The notes beneath the pieces are model-generated. The model made no database searches and had not been told where the DNA came from. It saw nothing but the letters and a program-made list of their open reading frames with translations. Shown here in pieces: positions 1-7,358 of a stretch of DNA of 15,580 bases (positions are counted from its first letter, which is position 1; the number at the start of each line of letters is the position of its first letter). Source of the DNA: an uncultured Oscillospiraceae bacterium (GTDB taxonomy: Bacteria > Bacillota > Clostridia > Oscillospirales > Oscillospiraceae); contig CAJTWF010000046.1 in NCBI GenBank assembly GCA_910579965.1, positions 1 through 15,580 of the forward strand, read 5' to 3'. Made by a program: the position numbers and the translations under genes.

Positions 1-64
1 CAAAAAATCCACTCGCCAATCCATACACGTCGAGATATTAAACAGGCTCTAAAAGTTCTTTTTG

Positions 65-90
65 ATACTTTTTCTTTCAAGAAAAAGTAT
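65..90 (+). repeat. A/T-rich perfect hairpin 10 nt upstream of the rseP ribosome binding site
   Basis: Bases 65-76 (atactttttctt) are the exact reverse complement of 79-90, giving an 11-12 bp stem with a 2-4 nt loop. It ends 10 nt before the AGGAAGG at 101-107. No U-run follows, so it does not look like a simple terminator. A related hairpin lies at 7308-7335 before tyrS, with the same spacing to the ribosome binding site and a similar preceding motif (ggct..taaaagtt..tttttg). Role unknown; possibly a dispersed 5'-UTR element. The rest of 1-117 is A/T-rich and shows no gene I can identify. Confidence 0.6.
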
Positions 91-117
91 GATTACCTGT
101 AGGAAGGTTCATCGCTT

Positions 118-1179
118 ATGTATATCATCCTGGCAATACTGCTCTTCGGCGTCCTGATCGCGGCCCACGAGTGGGGCCACTTCATCGCGGCCCGGCTGTG
201 CGGCGTAACGGTCCACGAGTTTGCCATCGGCATGGGGCCGGTGGTGTGGAAGAAGCAGGGGAAGAAGGACACCCAGTACACCATCCGGGCCCTGCCTATC
301 GGCGGCTTCTGCGCCATGGAGGGGGAGGAGGAGGAGTCCGACGATCCCCACAGCCTGGGCAACCAGGGGTTCTGGAAGAAGGTAGCCGTGTTTGCCGCCG
401 GGGCGGCCATGAATTTTCTGGTGGGCGTTGTGATTTTGCTGGCGCTGAACATGGGGGCCAAGGGCTTCCTGCTGCCGGTGATCCAGGGCGGCGCACCGGA
501 ATTTGAGCAGGTGAACGGCGCGGCCCTGGAGGAGGGGGACGTGTTCTACTCCATCAACGGCTCCCGGGTGTATCTGGCCAGCGACATTGATCTGCTGCTG
601 CAGCTGGCGGATCGGCGGCCCATTGATCTGGTGGTGCTGCGGGACGGGGAGAAGGTGGCGTTTGAGAATCTGGCTGTGGGGACCTACACAAGCCCCGACG
701 GGGACACCTACCAGGGCTACGGCTTCACCCGCACCGCCCTGGTCCAGGAGGCCACCCTGGGACTGAAGCTGAAGTACACTTGGTACAACGCGGTGGACTT
801 TGTGCGCATTGTCTGGTACAGCCTGAAGATGCTGGTGACGGGCAGCGCCGGGGTCAGCGATCTGAGCGGCCCGGTGGGCATCGTCTCCACCATCAACGAG
901 GTGGGAGCCCAGAGCGCCAGCGTCAAGGCGGCCCTGGAGAACATCGCCTACTTCGGAGCCATAATCGCGGTGAATCTGGCGGTGATGAACCTGCTGCCCA
1001 TTCCGGCCCTGGACGGGGGACACATCCTGTTTCTGCTGGTGTCCACCCTGTCGGAGAAGCTCTTTGGCCGCAAGGTGCCCATGAAGTACGAGGCGGCCAT
1101 CAACATGGTGTTCTTCGCCCTGCTGATGGGGCTGATGCTCTTTGTGACCTTTAACGACGTGATGAAGCTGGTGAATTGA
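118..1179 (+). CDS. rseP: RIP (site-2) metalloprotease RseP/RasP
   Basis: Intramembrane zinc metalloprotease that cleaves membrane-bound substrates such as anti-sigma factors and signal peptide remnants within the bilayer. The 353-residue protein begins with a transmembrane helix carrying the HEWGH zinc motif (H17, E18, H21). A second membrane segment spans about 89-111, and a PDZ domain about 119-180 faces outward. A third segment ends in the family motif NLLPIPALDGG (N291-G301), whose D299 is the third metal ligand. A final helix lies at about 326-350. Length is normal for Bacillota. The ATG at 118 follows AGGAAGG with a 10-nt gap. It is the first gene of a run with ispG and polC, as in many clostridia, where dxr usually lies just upstream; here dxr is outside the window or absent. 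The physiological substrates cannot be told from the sequence. Confidence 0.96.
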   Translation: MYIILAILLFGVLIAAHEWGHFIAARLCGVTVHEFAIGMGPVVWKKQGKKDTQYTIRALPIGGFCAMEGEEEESDDPHSLGNQGFWKKVAVFAAGAAMNFLVGVVILLALNMGAKGFLLPVIQGGAPEFEQVNGAALEEGDVFYSINGSRVYLASDIDLLLQLADRRPIDLVVLRDGEKVAFENLAVGTYTSPDGDTYQGYGFTRTALVQEATLGLKLKYTWYNAVDFVRIVWYSLKMLVTGSAGVSDLSGPVGIVSTINEVGAQSASVKAALENIAYFGAIIAVNLAVMNLLPIPALDGGHILFLLVSTLSEKLFGRKVPMKYEAAINMVFFALLMGLMLFVTFNDVMKLVN

Positions 1180-1181
1180 CC

Positions 1182-2219
1182 ATGACAAAGAAAATTATGG
1201 TGGGTGCGGTTCCGGTGGGCGGCGGCGCGCCGGTGTCCATCCAGTCCATGTGCAGCACCAAGACGGACGATGTGTCCGCCACAGTGGACCAGATCCTCCG
1301 GCTGGAGGAGGCGGGGTGCGAGATCGTGCGGGTGGCTGTGCCGGACATGGCGGCGGCCCGGGCCGTGGGCCCGATCAGGAGCCGCATCCACATCCCACTG
1401 GTGGCGGACATCCACTTCGACTACAAGCTGGCCCTGGAGTGCGTGACCCAGGGCATTGACAAGATCCGCATCAACCCCGGCAACATCGGCGGGGAGGACC
1501 GGGTACAGGCAGTGGCGGAGGCCTGCCGCCGGGCGGGGATCCCCATCCGCATCGGCGTCAACGGCGGGTCCCTGGAGAAGGAGCTGCTGAAAAAGTACGG
1601 CGGCGCAACCAGCGAGGCCCTGGCGGAGAGTGCGCTGGGCCACGCGGCGCTGCTGGAGAAGTTCGACTTCACGGATATCTGCATCTCTGTCAAATGCTCC
1701 TCCGTGCCCGTGACCATGGGGGCCTACCAGCTGCTCAGCCAGCGGTGTCCCTACCCCCTCCACCTGGGGGTCACGGAGGCGGGCACGCCGGGCATGGGGG
1801 TCATCAAGTCCGCCATGGGCATTGGGGGCCTCTTGTGCCTGGGGATCGGGGACACCCTGCGGGTGACCCTGACCGCGGACCCGGTGGAGGAGATCGGGGC
1901 GGCCAAGAAGATCCTGCTGGCCGCCGGACTGCGGCAGGAGGGGCCTAACCTCATCTCCTGCCCCACCTGCGGGCGCACGAATATTGACCTCATCCCCATG
2001 GCCCAGGAGGTGGAGCGGCGGCTGGCCGGCTGCACGAAGCCCATCACCGTGGCGGTGATGGGGTGCGCGGTCAACGGTCCTGGAGAGGCTGCCGCCGCCG
2101 ACGTGGGCATTGCCGGCGGGAAGGGGGAGGGCCTCCTTTTCGCCAAGGGCGTTATTCTGCGGAAGGTGCCCCAGGAGCAGCTGGTGGACGCGCTGATGGA
2201 GGAGATCGGCAAGCTGTAA
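1182..2219 (+). CDS. ispG: 4-hydroxy-3-methylbut-2-en-1-yl diphosphate synthase (flavodoxin), IspG/GcpE
   Basis: Cytoplasmic iron-sulfur enzyme of the MEP (non-mevalonate) isoprenoid pathway. It reductively converts the cyclic diphosphate MEcPP to HMBPP. The 345-residue product has the N-terminal TIM-barrel signatures (VGGGAPVSIQSM, VADIHFDYKLAL, KIRINPGNIG) and the C-terminal 4Fe-4S domain, with cysteines at 260 and 263 (SCPTCGR) and 295 (MGCAVNGPGE) and the cluster-ligand glutamate E302. The start taken is the ATG at 1182, two bases after the rseP stop; a TTG at 1176 is in frame but less likely. The site before this ATG is a poor Shine-Dalgarno, so translation is probably coupled to rseP. 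All key residues are present and the length is that of the compact bacterial form. Confidence 0.96.
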   Translation: MTKKIMVGAVPVGGGAPVSIQSMCSTKTDDVSATVDQILRLEEAGCEIVRVAVPDMAAARAVGPIRSRIHIPLVADIHFDYKLALECVTQGIDKIRINPGNIGGEDRVQAVAEACRRAGIPIRIGVNGGSLEKELLKKYGGATSEALAESALGHAALLEKFDFTDICISVKCSSVPVTMGAYQLLSQRCPYPLHLGVTEAGTPGMGVIKSAMGIGGLLCLGIGDTLRVTLTADPVEEIGAAKKILLAAGLRQEGPNLISCPTCGRTNIDLIPMAQEVERRLAGCTKPITVAVMGCAVNGPGEAAAADVGIAGGKGEGLLFAKGVILRKVPQEQLVDALMEEIGKL

Positions 2220-2242
2220 TCAGATGAAGAAGGACGTGGAGA

Positions 2243-5200
2243 ATGTCGCAGAAGATACCATTTTTTGAACTCTTTTCCGCCCTGCCTCTGGACAGGGAGA
2301 CCCGGGTGGCCCTGGACGGGGCCTACCTCACTGCCGTGGAGGTGGAGCGGGAGCGTCGGACCATGCACATGGCCCTCACGGTCCGCGCCGACATGGGGGA
2401 GCGGATGAGCCAGATCTCCGCCGCTGTGGCCCAGGCCTACGGCCTGGAGGACGTGTCGGTTATTCAGACCATCTCCGCACCCCAGGCGCCGGCAGGGGGG
2501 AAGGGCCCCTCCGCCAGCGGGGAGGTCATTATGGGCAGCGCCATCCGGGGGACCGTCCAGCCCATGACCGGGCTCAACCCCAAGATGGGCAGCGTGGTGG
2601 TGGCGGGGAAGGTGTTTTCCTCCGACCTGCGGGAGACCCGGCGGCCGGGGGTGTATTTTTTGACCTTTGACATGACCGACCTGAATGCCTCCGTGCGGGT
2701 GTGCAAGGTCATGGACAAGGAGGAGCTCTCCAAGCTGAAAAAGGACGTCAAGCCGGGGATGTGGCTGAAGGTCCAGGGCTATGTGAAGCTGGACCGGGAT
2801 GGCACAGACGTGGTCATCAGCCCCGTACATATTGTCACCTACTCCCACGAGACCCGCCAGGACCGGGCGGAGGTAAAGCGGGTGGAGCTCCACGCCCACA
2901 CCACCTTCTCCAACATGGACGCCCTCTCGCCCCTCAGCCCCAAGGCCGGGCCGGACGGGAATCTGGTCAAGCGGGCGGAGGCCTGGGGCCACCCGGCCAT
3001 CGCCATTACCGACCACGGCGTGGTCCAGGGGTTCCCCGACGCGTGGCACTCCGCCAAGGATATCAAAATCATCTACGGCATGGAGGGCTACTTTGTCAAC
3101 AACTTGGATGACCGCATCGCCGTCCACGGGGACCGGGACGCGTCCTTTGACGGCGAGTACGTGGCCTTTGACATCGAGACAACCGGCCTGAAGGTGACCC
3201 AGGAGGCCATCACCGAGATCGGCGCGGTGATTATCCGGAAGGGGGAGATCGTCGACCGATTCCAGACCTTCGTGGACCCGGGCCGCCACCTCACCCCGGA
3301 GATCATCGCCCTCACCGGCATCACCGACCAGATGCTCCGGGGTGCGCCCAAGCCGGCCAAGGCTCTGGCGGACTTTCTGGCCTTTGTGGGGGACCGGCCC
3401 CTGGCGGCCCACAACGCGGAATTTGACATCGGCTTCATCCGGGCCGGGTGCCGGGCGGAGGGGCTCCCCTTTGATCCCACCTACGTGGACACGCTGATTC
3501 TGGCCCAGAACCTGCTGCCGGAGCTGAACAAGTTCAAGCTGGATATTGTGGCCGACCATTTGCAGCTGCCCGCCTTCCAGCACCACCGGGCCAGCGACGA
3601 CGCCGCCACCTGCGGCCTCTTCCTGCCCCACTTTTTCAGGAAGCTGGAGGAGGAGCTGGACGTCCACTCCCTCCAGACCATCAACCCCGCCATGCCTGAG
3701 CTGCGGAAGCGGGGAACCGCCAGCCGGCGGCCCCGGCACATCATCCTGCTGGCGAAAAACAAGGTGGGCCTGAAAAACCTCTACCAGCTGGTGAGCGCCT
3801 CCAACCTCAAGTACTTCAAGCGCAATCCCATCATCCCCAAGGACGAGCTCATCGCCCACCGGGAGGGCTTGATCGTGGGCGCGGCCTGCGAGGCAGGGGA
3901 GCTGTTCCAGGCGGTGATCGAGTACAAGGACTGGGCGGAACTGAAGCGGATCGCCGCCTTCTACGACTACCTGGAGATCCAGCCCCTGTGCAACAACGCC
4001 TTCATGCTCCGGGACGGCAAGGTCAGGGACGAGGAGGAGCTGCGGGAGTTCAACCGCACTGTGGTCCGGCTGGGAGAGGAGCTGGGCAAGCCGGTGTGCG
4101 CCACCGGAGACGTCCACTTCCTGGACCCGGAGGACGAGATCTATCGCCACATCCTTCTGGACACCAAGAAGTTTGCCGACTGCGACGCCCCCATGCCCAT
4201 CTACTTCCGCACCACTGACGAGATGCTGGAGGAGTTTGCCTACCTGGGGCCGGAGAAGGCCATGGAGGTGGTGGTCACCAACACCCGGGCCATTGCGGAT
4301 CAGGTGGAGACCTTTGACCTGCTGCCCAAGGGGAAGCTGTTCCCGCCCCGGCTGGAAAATTCGGAGGAGGATCTGAACCGGCTGGTGTGGGACAAGGTCC
4401 ACGAGCTCTACGGGGAGGACCCGCCAAAGCTCATCGTGGACCGGCTGAACGTGGAGCTGGGGGGCATTCTGGGCAAGTACGACGTGGTGTACATGTCCGC
4501 CCAGAAGCTGGTCCAGCGGTCCCTGGAGAACGGCTATCTGGTGGGCTCCCGGGGGTCCGTTGGCTCCAGCCTGGTGGCCTACATGTCCGGCATCACCGAG
4601 GTCAACGCCCTGCCGCCCCACTACCGCTGTCCCAAGTGCAGGAACAGTGAGTTCATCACTGACGGATCCTTCGGCTGCGGAGCGGACATGCCGGACAAGG
4701 ACTGCCCCCTGTGCGGGACCCGGTATGTGAAGGACGGCTTCGACATCCCCTTTGAGACCTTCCTGGGCTTCGGCGGCGGCAAGGTGCCGGACATTGATCT
4801 GAACTTCTCCGGCGAGTACCAGGCCCGGGCCCACCGCCACGCCATTGAGATGTTCGGGGAGACCCAGGTGTTCCGGGCCGGAACCATCGGCACAGTGGCG
4901 GAGAAGACTGCCTACGGGTACGTGAAGAAGTACCTGGAGGCCCGGGGCCTCGCGCCGGGCCACGCGGAGGAGAGCCGGCTGGCCCTGGGCTGCGTGGGCG
5001 TGAAGCGCACCACCGGCCAGCACCCGGGGGGGCTGGTGGTGGTGCCGGACGATCTGGACGTGGAGGACTTCTGTCCGGTCCAGCATCCGGCGGACGCGGC
5101 GGACAGCGACATCATTACCACCCACTTTGAATACCACTGCATGGAGGACAACCTCCTGAAGCTGGACATGCTGGGCCACGATGACCCCTCCATGGTCCGG

Positions 5201-6223
5201 ATGCTGGAGGACCTCACCGGGGTCAACGCCCGGGAGATCCCCCTGGACGATGAGGACACCATGAGCCTCTTCACCTCCAGCCGGGCCCTGGGCTTTGAGG
5301 ACGACGAGATCCTGGGGCCCACCGGGGCCGTGGCTATCCCGGAGTTCAACACCAAGTTCACCCGGCAGATGCTGGTGGACACCCAGCCCAAGGACTTCAA
5401 CACCCTGCTGCGGCTGTCCGGATTCTCCCACGGCACCGACGTGTGGCTGGGCAACGCCAAGGACCTGATTACCAGCGGCACGGCCACGGTTCTGGAGACG
5501 GTGGGGTGCCGCGACGACATCATGCTCTACCTCATCTCCAAGGGGCTGGACCCCAAGATGAGCTTCAAGATTATGGAGTCTGTGCGAAAGGGCAAGGTGA
5601 AGAAGGGGGGCTTTGAGGAGGGCTGGAAGGAGGCCATGGAGGAGCACGACGTGCCGGCGTGGTACATCGACTCCCTGGCCAAGATCGGCTATCTGTTCCC
5701 CAAGGCCCACGCGGTGGCCTATGTGATGATGGCCTTCCGCATCGCCTGGTTCAAGGCGCACAGACCGCTGGCCTTTTACGCTACCTTCTTCTCCATCCGC
5801 GCCAAGGCCTTTGACGCGGAGTACTGCTGCGCCGGCCTGGAGGCGGTGAAGCGGAAGCTTCTGAGTATCTGGAACAACAAGGACGCAACGGCGGTGGAGC
5901 AGGATCTGGCGGTGACGCTGGAGGTGTGCTACGAGTTCTACCTCCGGGGGTTCCGGTTTGAACCCATCAGCATCTACGAGTCCCAGGCCACCCGGTTTGC
6001 GGTGAAGGGGGACGACGCTCTCATTCCGCCCTTCACCGCTGTGCGGGGCCTGGGGGAGACGGCGGCGGCGGACACGGTGGAGAAGCGGCAGGGGAAGGAG
6101 TTCATCTCCATAGAGGAGTTCTCCCTGTGCTGCAACAAGCTCTCCAAGACCCACATTGACCAGCTCAAGGCTTTGGGGGCCTTCGCGGGCATGGCAGACA
6201 CCAGCCAGATCACGCTGTTTTAG
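2243..6223 (+). CDS. polC: DNA polymerase III alpha subunit, Gram-positive PolC type
   Basis: Main replicative DNA polymerase of low-GC Gram-positive lineages, with built-in 3'-5' proofreading. In order, the 1326-residue protein shows: a short N-terminal region and OB-fold (to about 205), a PHP domain beginning VELHAHT (H217, H219), the inserted DEDDh exonuclease (D310 and E312 in FDIETTG, AHNAEFD, and HRASDD), then the C-family polymerase core. The core has GSRGSVGSS, a cysteine cluster (C796, C799, C812, C821, C824) likely to bind zinc, and catalytic aspartates D850 and D852 in VPDIDLNFS. The C-terminal duplex-binding part ends in QITLF, which resembles a beta-clamp-binding tail. It is roughly 110 residues shorter than Bacillus PolC (about 1437), the loss being at the N-terminus. 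ATG 2243 has AAGGA at 2230-2234. It is last in the operon, 23 nt after ispG. Confidence 0.98.
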   Translation: MSQKIPFFELFSALPLDRETRVALDGAYLTAVEVERERRTMHMALTVRADMGERMSQISAAVAQAYGLEDVSVIQTISAPQAPAGGKGPSASGEVIMGSAIRGTVQPMTGLNPKMGSVVVAGKVFSSDLRETRRPGVYFLTFDMTDLNASVRVCKVMDKEELSKLKKDVKPGMWLKVQGYVKLDRDGTDVVISPVHIVTYSHETRQDRAEVKRVELHAHTTFSNMDALSPLSPKAGPDGNLVKRAEAWGHPAIAITDHGVVQGFPDAWHSAKDIKIIYGMEGYFVNNLDDRIAVHGDRDASFDGEYVAFDIETTGLKVTQEAITEIGAVIIRKGEIVDRFQTFVDPGRHLTPEIIALTGITDQMLRGAPKPAKALADFLAFVGDRPLAAHNAEFDIGFIRAGCRAEGLPFDPTYVDTLILAQNLLPELNKFKLDIVADHLQLPAFQHHRASDDAATCGLFLPHFFRKLEEELDVHSLQTINPAMPELRKRGTASRRPRHIILLAKNKVGLKNLYQLVSASNLKYFKRNPIIPKDELIAHREGLIVGAACEAGELFQAVIEYKDWAELKRIAAFYDYLEIQPLCNNAFMLRDGKVRDEEELREFNRTVVRLGEELGKPVCATGDVHFLDPEDEIYRHILLDTKKFADCDAPMPIYFRTTDEMLEEFAYLGPEKAMEVVVTNTRAIADQVETFDLLPKGKLFPPRLENSEEDLNRLVWDKVHELYGEDPPKLIVDRLNVELGGILGKYDVVYMSAQKLVQRSLENGYLVGSRGSVGSSLVAYMSGITEVNALPPHYRCPKCRNSEFITDGSFGCGADMPDKDCPLCGTRYVKDGFDIPFETFLGFGGGKVPDIDLNFSGEYQARAHRHAIEMFGETQVFRAGTIGTVAEKTAYGYVKKYLEARGLAPGHAEESRLALGCVGVKRTTGQHPGGLVVVPDDLDVEDFCPVQHPADAADSDIITTHFEYHCMEDNLLKLDMLGHDDPSMVRMLEDLTGVNAREIPLDDEDTMSLFTSSRALGFEDDEILGPTGAVAIPEFNTKFTRQMLVDTQPKDFNTLLRLSGFSHGTDVWLGNAKDLITSGTATVLETVGCRDDIMLYLISKGLDPKMSFKIMESVRKGKVKKGGFEEGWKEAMEEHDVPAWYIDSLAKIGYLFPKAHAVAYVMMAFRIAWFKAHRPLAFYATFFSIRAKAFDAEYCCAGLEAVKRKLLSIWNNKDATAVEQDLAVTLEVCYEFYLRGFRFEPISIYESQATRFAVKGDDALIPPFTAVRGLGETAAADTVEKRQGKEFISIEEFSLCCNKLSKTHIDQLKALGAFAGMADTSQITLF

Positions 6224-6267
6224 CGCCTGTTGGGGTTCTTTGCGCAGTACAGGCCAGGACAAACAAG

Positions 6268-6305
6268 ACCACACGATCTTTTACGGATCGTGTGGTTTTG
6301 TATTC
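6268..6305 (+). terminator. Rho-independent terminator of the rseP-ispG-polC operon
   Basis: Perfect 11-bp stem, 6268-6278 (accacacgatc) with 6286-6296, around a 7-nt loop, followed by the T-rich tttgtatt. It starts 44 nt after the polC stop codon, as expected for the operon's end. Confidence 0.9.
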
Positions 6306-6337
6306 ATTGAAATTTTGTTGCAGTAGGCAGAAATCTG

Positions 6338-6471
6338 TGTAGGGGCGAGCATTGCTCGCCCGTTTTCTCACGAAGACCTCCAGCGGCACCATTCGGCGGC
6401 CGCAGTCGCGTCCTTCTGATGGAAACGCGGCGGTATATGTTACATACGGGCGAGCAATGCTCGCCCCTACA
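6338..6471. mobile_element. MITE-like element with 26-bp inverted ends
   Basis: Bases 6338-6363 (tgtaggggcgagcattg...) are the exact reverse complement of 6446-6471, enclosing 82 bp without a convincing gene. Each end is itself a palindrome (GGGCGAGC, 3-nt spacer, GCTCGCCC), so the DNA or RNA could fold into one long stem or two small hairpins. The left hairpin followed by GTTTTC could serve as a back-up + strand terminator. There is no transposase, so movement would need one acting in trans. The TA at each end (6340-6341 and 6468-6469) would fit an IS630/mariner-type TA target duplication, but this is inference. It sits in the polC-Xre intergenic region. Confidence 0.75.
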
Positions 6472-6506
6472 TGGGATGAATCTTTTCACAAAATTAATCT
6501 CCGTAC

Positions 6507-6767
6507 CTAGAGGTCATATTTCTTGTAGTAATCCTGAAGGAGTTCCCGCTCTGTACAGCACAGAGCCTTGCAAAAACAGGCCAGCTCAAAGTCGGTGACA
6601 ACCCGCTTGTTGTTTTCAATGCTGCTGATGGCCTGCTGATCAATATTTGTGCCCAATATCTGCATCTGTGCCGCCAGCTCTCTCTGAGAGAGGTCACGGC
6701 GGACACGCATGAGCTGTAATTGCATATGGATAAGATTTTTTTCTCCCTTGAATCGCATTACACGCAT
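6507..6767 (-). CDS. Small Xre-family helix-turn-helix regulator
   Basis: Predicted cytoplasmic DNA-binding protein of about 86 residues, essentially one Cro/C1-type HTH domain. The scanning helices are visible in RRDLSQRELAAQMQ and the recognition helix in IDQQAISSIENNKR, followed by VTDFELACFCKAL, the usual closing helices of this family. No sensor or enzymatic domain is attached, so target and signal are unknown. The start is uncertain. The frame stays open upstream to 6857, with ATGs at 6794, 6767 and 6758. I chose 6767 because AGGGA lies about 7 nt before it and because a likely promoter (6799-6826) would start transcription at about 6792, too late for the ATG at 6794. It is divergent from the tyrS T-box transcript and may be an isolated local regulator. 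Confidence 0.72.
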   Translation of the reverse strand: MRVMRFKGEKNLIHMQLQLMRVRRDLSQRELAAQMQILGTNIDQQAISSIENNKRVVTDFELACFCKALCCTERELLQDYYKKYDL

Positions 6768-6798
6768 CACAATTCCCTGATCCTTACCCTTCATGTTG

Positions 6799-6826
6799 AT
6801 AATATATTTTATCATTTGGGGGACAA
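6799..6826 (-). promoter_or_regulatory. Probable sigma-A promoter of the Xre gene
   Basis: On the minus strand, TTGTCC (6826-6821), a 16-bp spacer and TATTAT (6804-6799) resemble a sigma-A promoter, with predicted start near 6792. A perfect 10-bp palindrome, TGCCTAGGCA (6829-6838), lies just upstream of the -35 box and could be an operator. Confidence 0.45.
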
Positions 6827-6909
6827 TTTGCCTAGGCACTGATAGCATACAAAACATAAGCTAAAAAGCTGCAACAAAAAGAGAGAGGAGCCTCTGCATA
6901 AAATAATCA

Positions 6910-6938
6910 TTGACAAAACCCCGTTTTCCAGCTATACT
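6910..6938 (+). promoter_or_regulatory. Consensus sigma-A promoter of tyrS
   Basis: TTGACA (6910-6915) and TATACT (6933-6938) are separated by 17 bp, a near-perfect vegetative promoter. Transcription would begin at about 6945, immediately before the T-box leader. Confidence 0.9.
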
Positions 6939-6952
6939 ACCCTCTGACAACG

Positions 6953-7231
6953 CAATGACGGGAAGAAGTAGCGCCGTTTTGCCCTGCAAAGAGAGCCCCT
7001 GGATGGTGGAAAGGGGAGAGGGAGACGGCGGGAATACATCCCTGAGCAGCGGACTGAGGGCAGTACCTGCCGTAGGCTTCGCCGGGTGCGCCCGATACAG
7101 CGTGAAAGTCCGGCAGGACTTTCTGAGGCCGCGCCCCGCGAGGGGGCGGCGAATCAGAGGTGGTACAGCGACATGATCGCCCTCTGTCCCATATCCCGCC
7201 TAAGCGGGGAAGGACAGGGGGTGTTATTTTA
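6953..7231 (+). ncRNA. Tyrosine T-box riboswitch (tyrS leader)
   Basis: tRNA-sensing leader: uncharged tRNA-Tyr stabilises the antiterminator so that tyrS is transcribed. Recognisable parts in order are the Stem I start (gacgggaagaagtag), the AG-rich bulge AGAGAG (6990-6995), the apical ggatggtgga (7001-7010), and the specifier loop GGAATACATC with codon TAC (tyrosine) at 7035-7037. Then come the TGAGCAG return strand, a stem AAAGTCC/GGACTTT (7105-7122), a stem III with GCGA loop before 7151, and the T-box motif AGAGGTGGTACAGCG (7156-7170). UGGU (7161-7164) can pair with the ACCA end expected of tRNA-Tyr. The usual ACCGCG reads ACAGCG here, a one-base variant. The antiterminator partner TCGCCCTCT (7177-7185) overlaps the terminator stem, as expected for mutually exclusive folds. 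Confidence 0.93.
7180..7231 (+). terminator. Regulated terminator of the tyrS T-box
   Basis: CCCTCTGTCC (7180-7189) pairs over 10 bp (one G-U) with GGACAGGGGG (7212-7221). An inner helix CCCGC/GCGGG (7195-7199 with 7204-7208) stacks inside it, and tgttatttta follows. The 5' arm is shared with the T-box antiterminator, so it forms only when uncharged tRNA-Tyr is not bound. Confidence 0.88.
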
Positions 7232-7307
7232 TGCGGCGACAGGGACCGGCGGAGAATATCATGTACCCGCGATAGGACGCGCCGAAGGCTGTTAAAGTTT
7301 TCTTTTG

Positions 7308-7335
7308 CTTCTTTTCTTTTCCAAAAGAAAAGAAG
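7308..7335 (+). repeat. A/T-rich perfect hairpin 10 nt upstream of the tyrS ribosome binding site
   Basis: cttcttttctttt (7308-7320) is the exact reverse complement of 7323-7335, a 13-bp stem. It lies after the T-box terminator, ends 10 nt before AGGAG and has no U-run behind it. It resembles the hairpin at 65-90 before rseP in sequence, in the preceding ggct..taaagtt..tttg motif and in distance to the ribosome binding site. Confidence 0.6.
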
Positions 7336-7345
7336 AGAAAAACAA

Positions 7346-7350
7346 AGGAG
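7346..7350 (+). promoter_or_regulatory. Ribosome binding site fixing the tyrS start
   Basis: AGGAG lies 8 nt before ATG 7359. It supports that start over the in-frame TTG at 7305, which falls inside the hairpin region. Confidence 0.85.
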
Positions 7351-7358
7351 TTGAAAAA

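Noticed and set aside
1..60. End of an upstream dxr gene
   Set aside because: One frame is open to base 102, but the A/T-rich translation shows no Dxr-like C-terminus, so no partial gene is called.
109..1188. Minus-strand open frame opposite rseP
   Set aside because: Same His/Gln-rich shadow composition; rseP on the other strand has full family motifs.
1751..6274. Very long open frame on the minus strand (1507 codons) opposite polC
   Set aside because: It is antisense to polC and ispG, is rich in His, Gln, Val and Leu repeats as expected from complementing GC-rich codons, and has no recognisable domain or ribosome binding site. It is a GC-bias shadow.
6887..6898. AGAGG-AG-CCTCT dyad followed on the minus strand by TTTTT as a terminator
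   Set aside because: The stem is only 4-5 bp and no minus-strand transcript is expected to end there.
7305..7358. N-terminal extension of tyrS from a TTG start
   Set aside because: The extra 18 residues encode the hairpin and ribosome binding site; ATG 7359 has AGGAG at proper spacing and matches family length.
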